Shown: positions 62,899 to 64,000 of the stretch, one piece after another
How the letters are laid out: each line of letters begins with the position of its first letter
How positions within the stretch are numbered: the stretch's first letter is position 1
Assembly: GCF_032197885.1 (NCBI RefSeq)
Contig: NZ_CP134159.1
Span: 1,736,001 to 1,800,000, forward strand
DNA length: 64,000 nucleotides
Direction: 5' to 3'
From: Levilactobacillus namurensis
Lineage (GTDB): Bacteria > Bacillota > Bacilli > Lactobacillales > Lactobacillaceae
Translations under genes and position numbers: made by a program
Notes under the pieces: generated by a model
What the model was told of the DNA's origin: nothing
Database searches by the model: none
What the model saw: only the letters and a program-made list of their open reading frames with translations

Positions 62899-62902
62899 CC
62901 TT

Positions 62903-62946
62903 AAAAAATGCGTACGACCAAGATTAGCCTGGTCGTACGCATTTTT
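62903..62946. terminator. Bidirectional terminator
   Basis: Perfect stem ATGCGTACGACCA/TGGTCGTACGCAT flanked by A5 and T5, serving the 61786 gene and the dipeptidase gene. Confidence 0.9.
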
Positions 62947-62996
62947 GTCATGCTTAATTTTTTATTCTGACTTGTCAGCCGGCCCCTAACCGTTTA

Positions 62997-64000
62997 CTAG
63001 AGGTTCTTATCCATGTTGAAGGTCAGCTGAGACAGGGTTAAGCCCTTTTCAATCAAGTCATTGGTGAACTGGGTCGTGACCTGCCGCATCTGGGCGGTGA
63101 CTTGATGGTTCTGTTCCGTCAGGAAGGCCGTCAACTCTTTGCCACTCAGCTGTTGCTGGTCCGCAGCCGCCAGGGCTTGGGCCACGTGGGTCCGTAAGTT
63201 CTGCTTAGCGGCCGTGACGTAATCAACGTCCTGTTCAATGAATTGCGTGTAGTGGGACTCCACGATCATCGACAGCTTCCGGTACATCCAGTAAGCACTG
63301 GTGTCATCCAGGTGCCGCGGCGTGGTCCGGTACGACGGGTCCGTGTCCGTGACGTTGGCAAAGAACGGCACGTACGGGCTGAACGCTGGGACCCCGAAGC
63401 ACAGCCACATCAAGGCTGAACGGTCCGCGGGCACGTCGTTACGAATCTGTAAGACGTGCGAGTTCTGGGTCCGGTTCATTGAGATTGGCCGGAACTTGGT
63501 CCGTAAGTCTTCTGGACCGTGACCCAAGGGATCGTACGGCGTCTCGTTGTAGTGGGAACTCAAAATGTACTCGATGTCTTCCACACTGATCTTGTGACTG
63601 GTCCGGCAAATGAAAGGCAGTTCGCTGGATTGCGGATCCTGCTTAATTTCTGGATTCAGGTATCGTTGACCGAACCAGACCCGCGGCGTGTTGTAGTGCC
63701 GGTCCTTTTCGGTACTGGTCCCAAAGATGTGCCGGAAGTTCCAGCCATCGCGGTCCGGGTTCAAGTGGTGGTCCGCGACGAAGGCCTGAATTCCCTCGGA
63801 AAACATGAAGTTATCGGGATCATCAAAGGTGACCTGTTGAATGGCAACTTGGTTAGCCGTGACGGCATAAGCGTCGTCAGGAATTCGTTGCGCGACCCAG
63901 TGATGGCCGGTCACGATTTCCATGTACCAGACTTCCTGGTTGTCGGAGAAAAGGACCCCGTTGCCTTCAGGTGAGCCGTATTGCTTGATCAGCTTGCCTA
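62997..64000 (-). CDS. pepD: C69-family dipeptidase, C-terminal part
   Basis: 334 residues visible; the frame stays open to the window edge, so the N-terminal nucleophile Cys is outside. NQVAIQQVTFDDPDNFMFSE and HGPEDLRTKFRPISMNRTQN are typical of PepD-type dipeptidases of lactobacilli (usual length about 470). Breaks down dipeptides in the cytoplasm. Follows a bidirectional terminator. Confidence 0.88.
   Translation of the reverse strand, partial: GKLIKQYGSPEGNGVLFSDNQEVWYMEIVTGHHWVAQRIPDDAYAVTANQVAIQQVTFDDPDNFMFSEGIQAFVADHHLNPDRDGWNFRHIFGTSTEKDRHYNTPRVWFGQRYLNPEIKQDPQSSELPFICRTSHKISVEDIEYILSSHYNETPYDPLGHGPEDLRTKFRPISMNRTQNSHVLQIRNDVPADRSALMWLCFGVPAFSPYVPFFANVTDTDPSYRTTPRHLDDTSAYWMYRKLSMIVESHYTQFIEQDVDYVTAAKQNLRTHVAQALAAADQQQLSGKELTAFLTEQNHQVTAQMRQVTTQFTNDLIEKGLTLSQLTFNMDKNL

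Overview
The window looks like a chromosomal segment of a Lactobacillaceae bacterium, most like Levilactobacillus (L. brevis group). The evidence is a Firmicutes-type rRNA operon with a tRNA cluster, ptsHI, clpE with CtsR and HrcA sites, a two-enzyme glycolipid pathway next to an LtaS-type lipoteichoic acid (LTA) synthase, and strong AGGAGG ribosome sites with many TTG and GTG starts. The species call is inference.

Positions 1 to about 44,090 are one prophage that starts before the window. The minus strand carries the lytic genes. Read from high to low coordinate these are Cro and small early genes (35.1-31.6 kb), a RecT/nuclease pair, a replication initiator with an iteron-like origin inside its gene, an antirepressor, a RusA resolvase, many small unknown genes, and an ArpU-type late regulator. 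Next comes a gene-free 0.7 kb stretch with tRNA-like folds and its own terminator, which I read as a GOLLD-type giant non-coding RNA. It is followed by a methylase-like protein, terminase, portal, head genes, a contractile-tail sheath and tube, a 1926-residue tape measure with two wall-lytic domains, and the baseplate. Lysis and fibre genes are outside the window. The left attachment site is not visible. The right one abuts a tRNA-Leu gene.

The plus strand of 35.2-44.1 kb is the lysogeny and cargo region: a short CI-like repressor, an ImmA-like protein, a remnant of a second phage's minor head gene, then three cargo modules. Each module ends in the same 47-49 bp repeat, which can fold as a tRNA acceptor stem plus T-arm with no D or anticodon arm. 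Modules 1 and 2 have a parallel layout: a HEPN-clan-like protein, a 56-codon minus-strand gene under a LexA-like box, and a pair of membrane or secreted proteins behind a shared 30 bp leader. Module 3 has a PemK/MazF-fold protein, two phage tRNAs and two small genes. The integrase follows, behind a perfect LexA-type dyad. This LexA-linked, repeat-punctuated cargo array and the giant RNA are the two most unusual things here.

Positions 44,092-50,241 are an rRNA operon on the minus strand: 16S, tRNA-Ile, tRNA-Ala, 23S, 5S, then eleven tRNAs (Asn, Ser, Glu, Val, Asp, Phe, Tyr, Trp, His, Cys, Leu). It has two tandem consensus promoters and ends in a terminator supplied by the prophage.

Positions 50.7-64 kb are ordinary chromosome. 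The LTA genes (ltaS, plus a lafA-lafB-flippase-like operon) make the polymer and its glycolipid anchor. A ykuJ-family gene, ptsH-ptsI (sugar phosphotransferase general proteins), an unknown 66-residue gene, clpE under CIRCE and CtsR control, an unknown proline-rich/SH3-like protein and the C-terminal part of a C69 dipeptidase follow.

At least two prophage genes are broken at A/T homopolymers of 7-8 bases, so assembly or sequencing error should be excluded before calling them pseudogenes.
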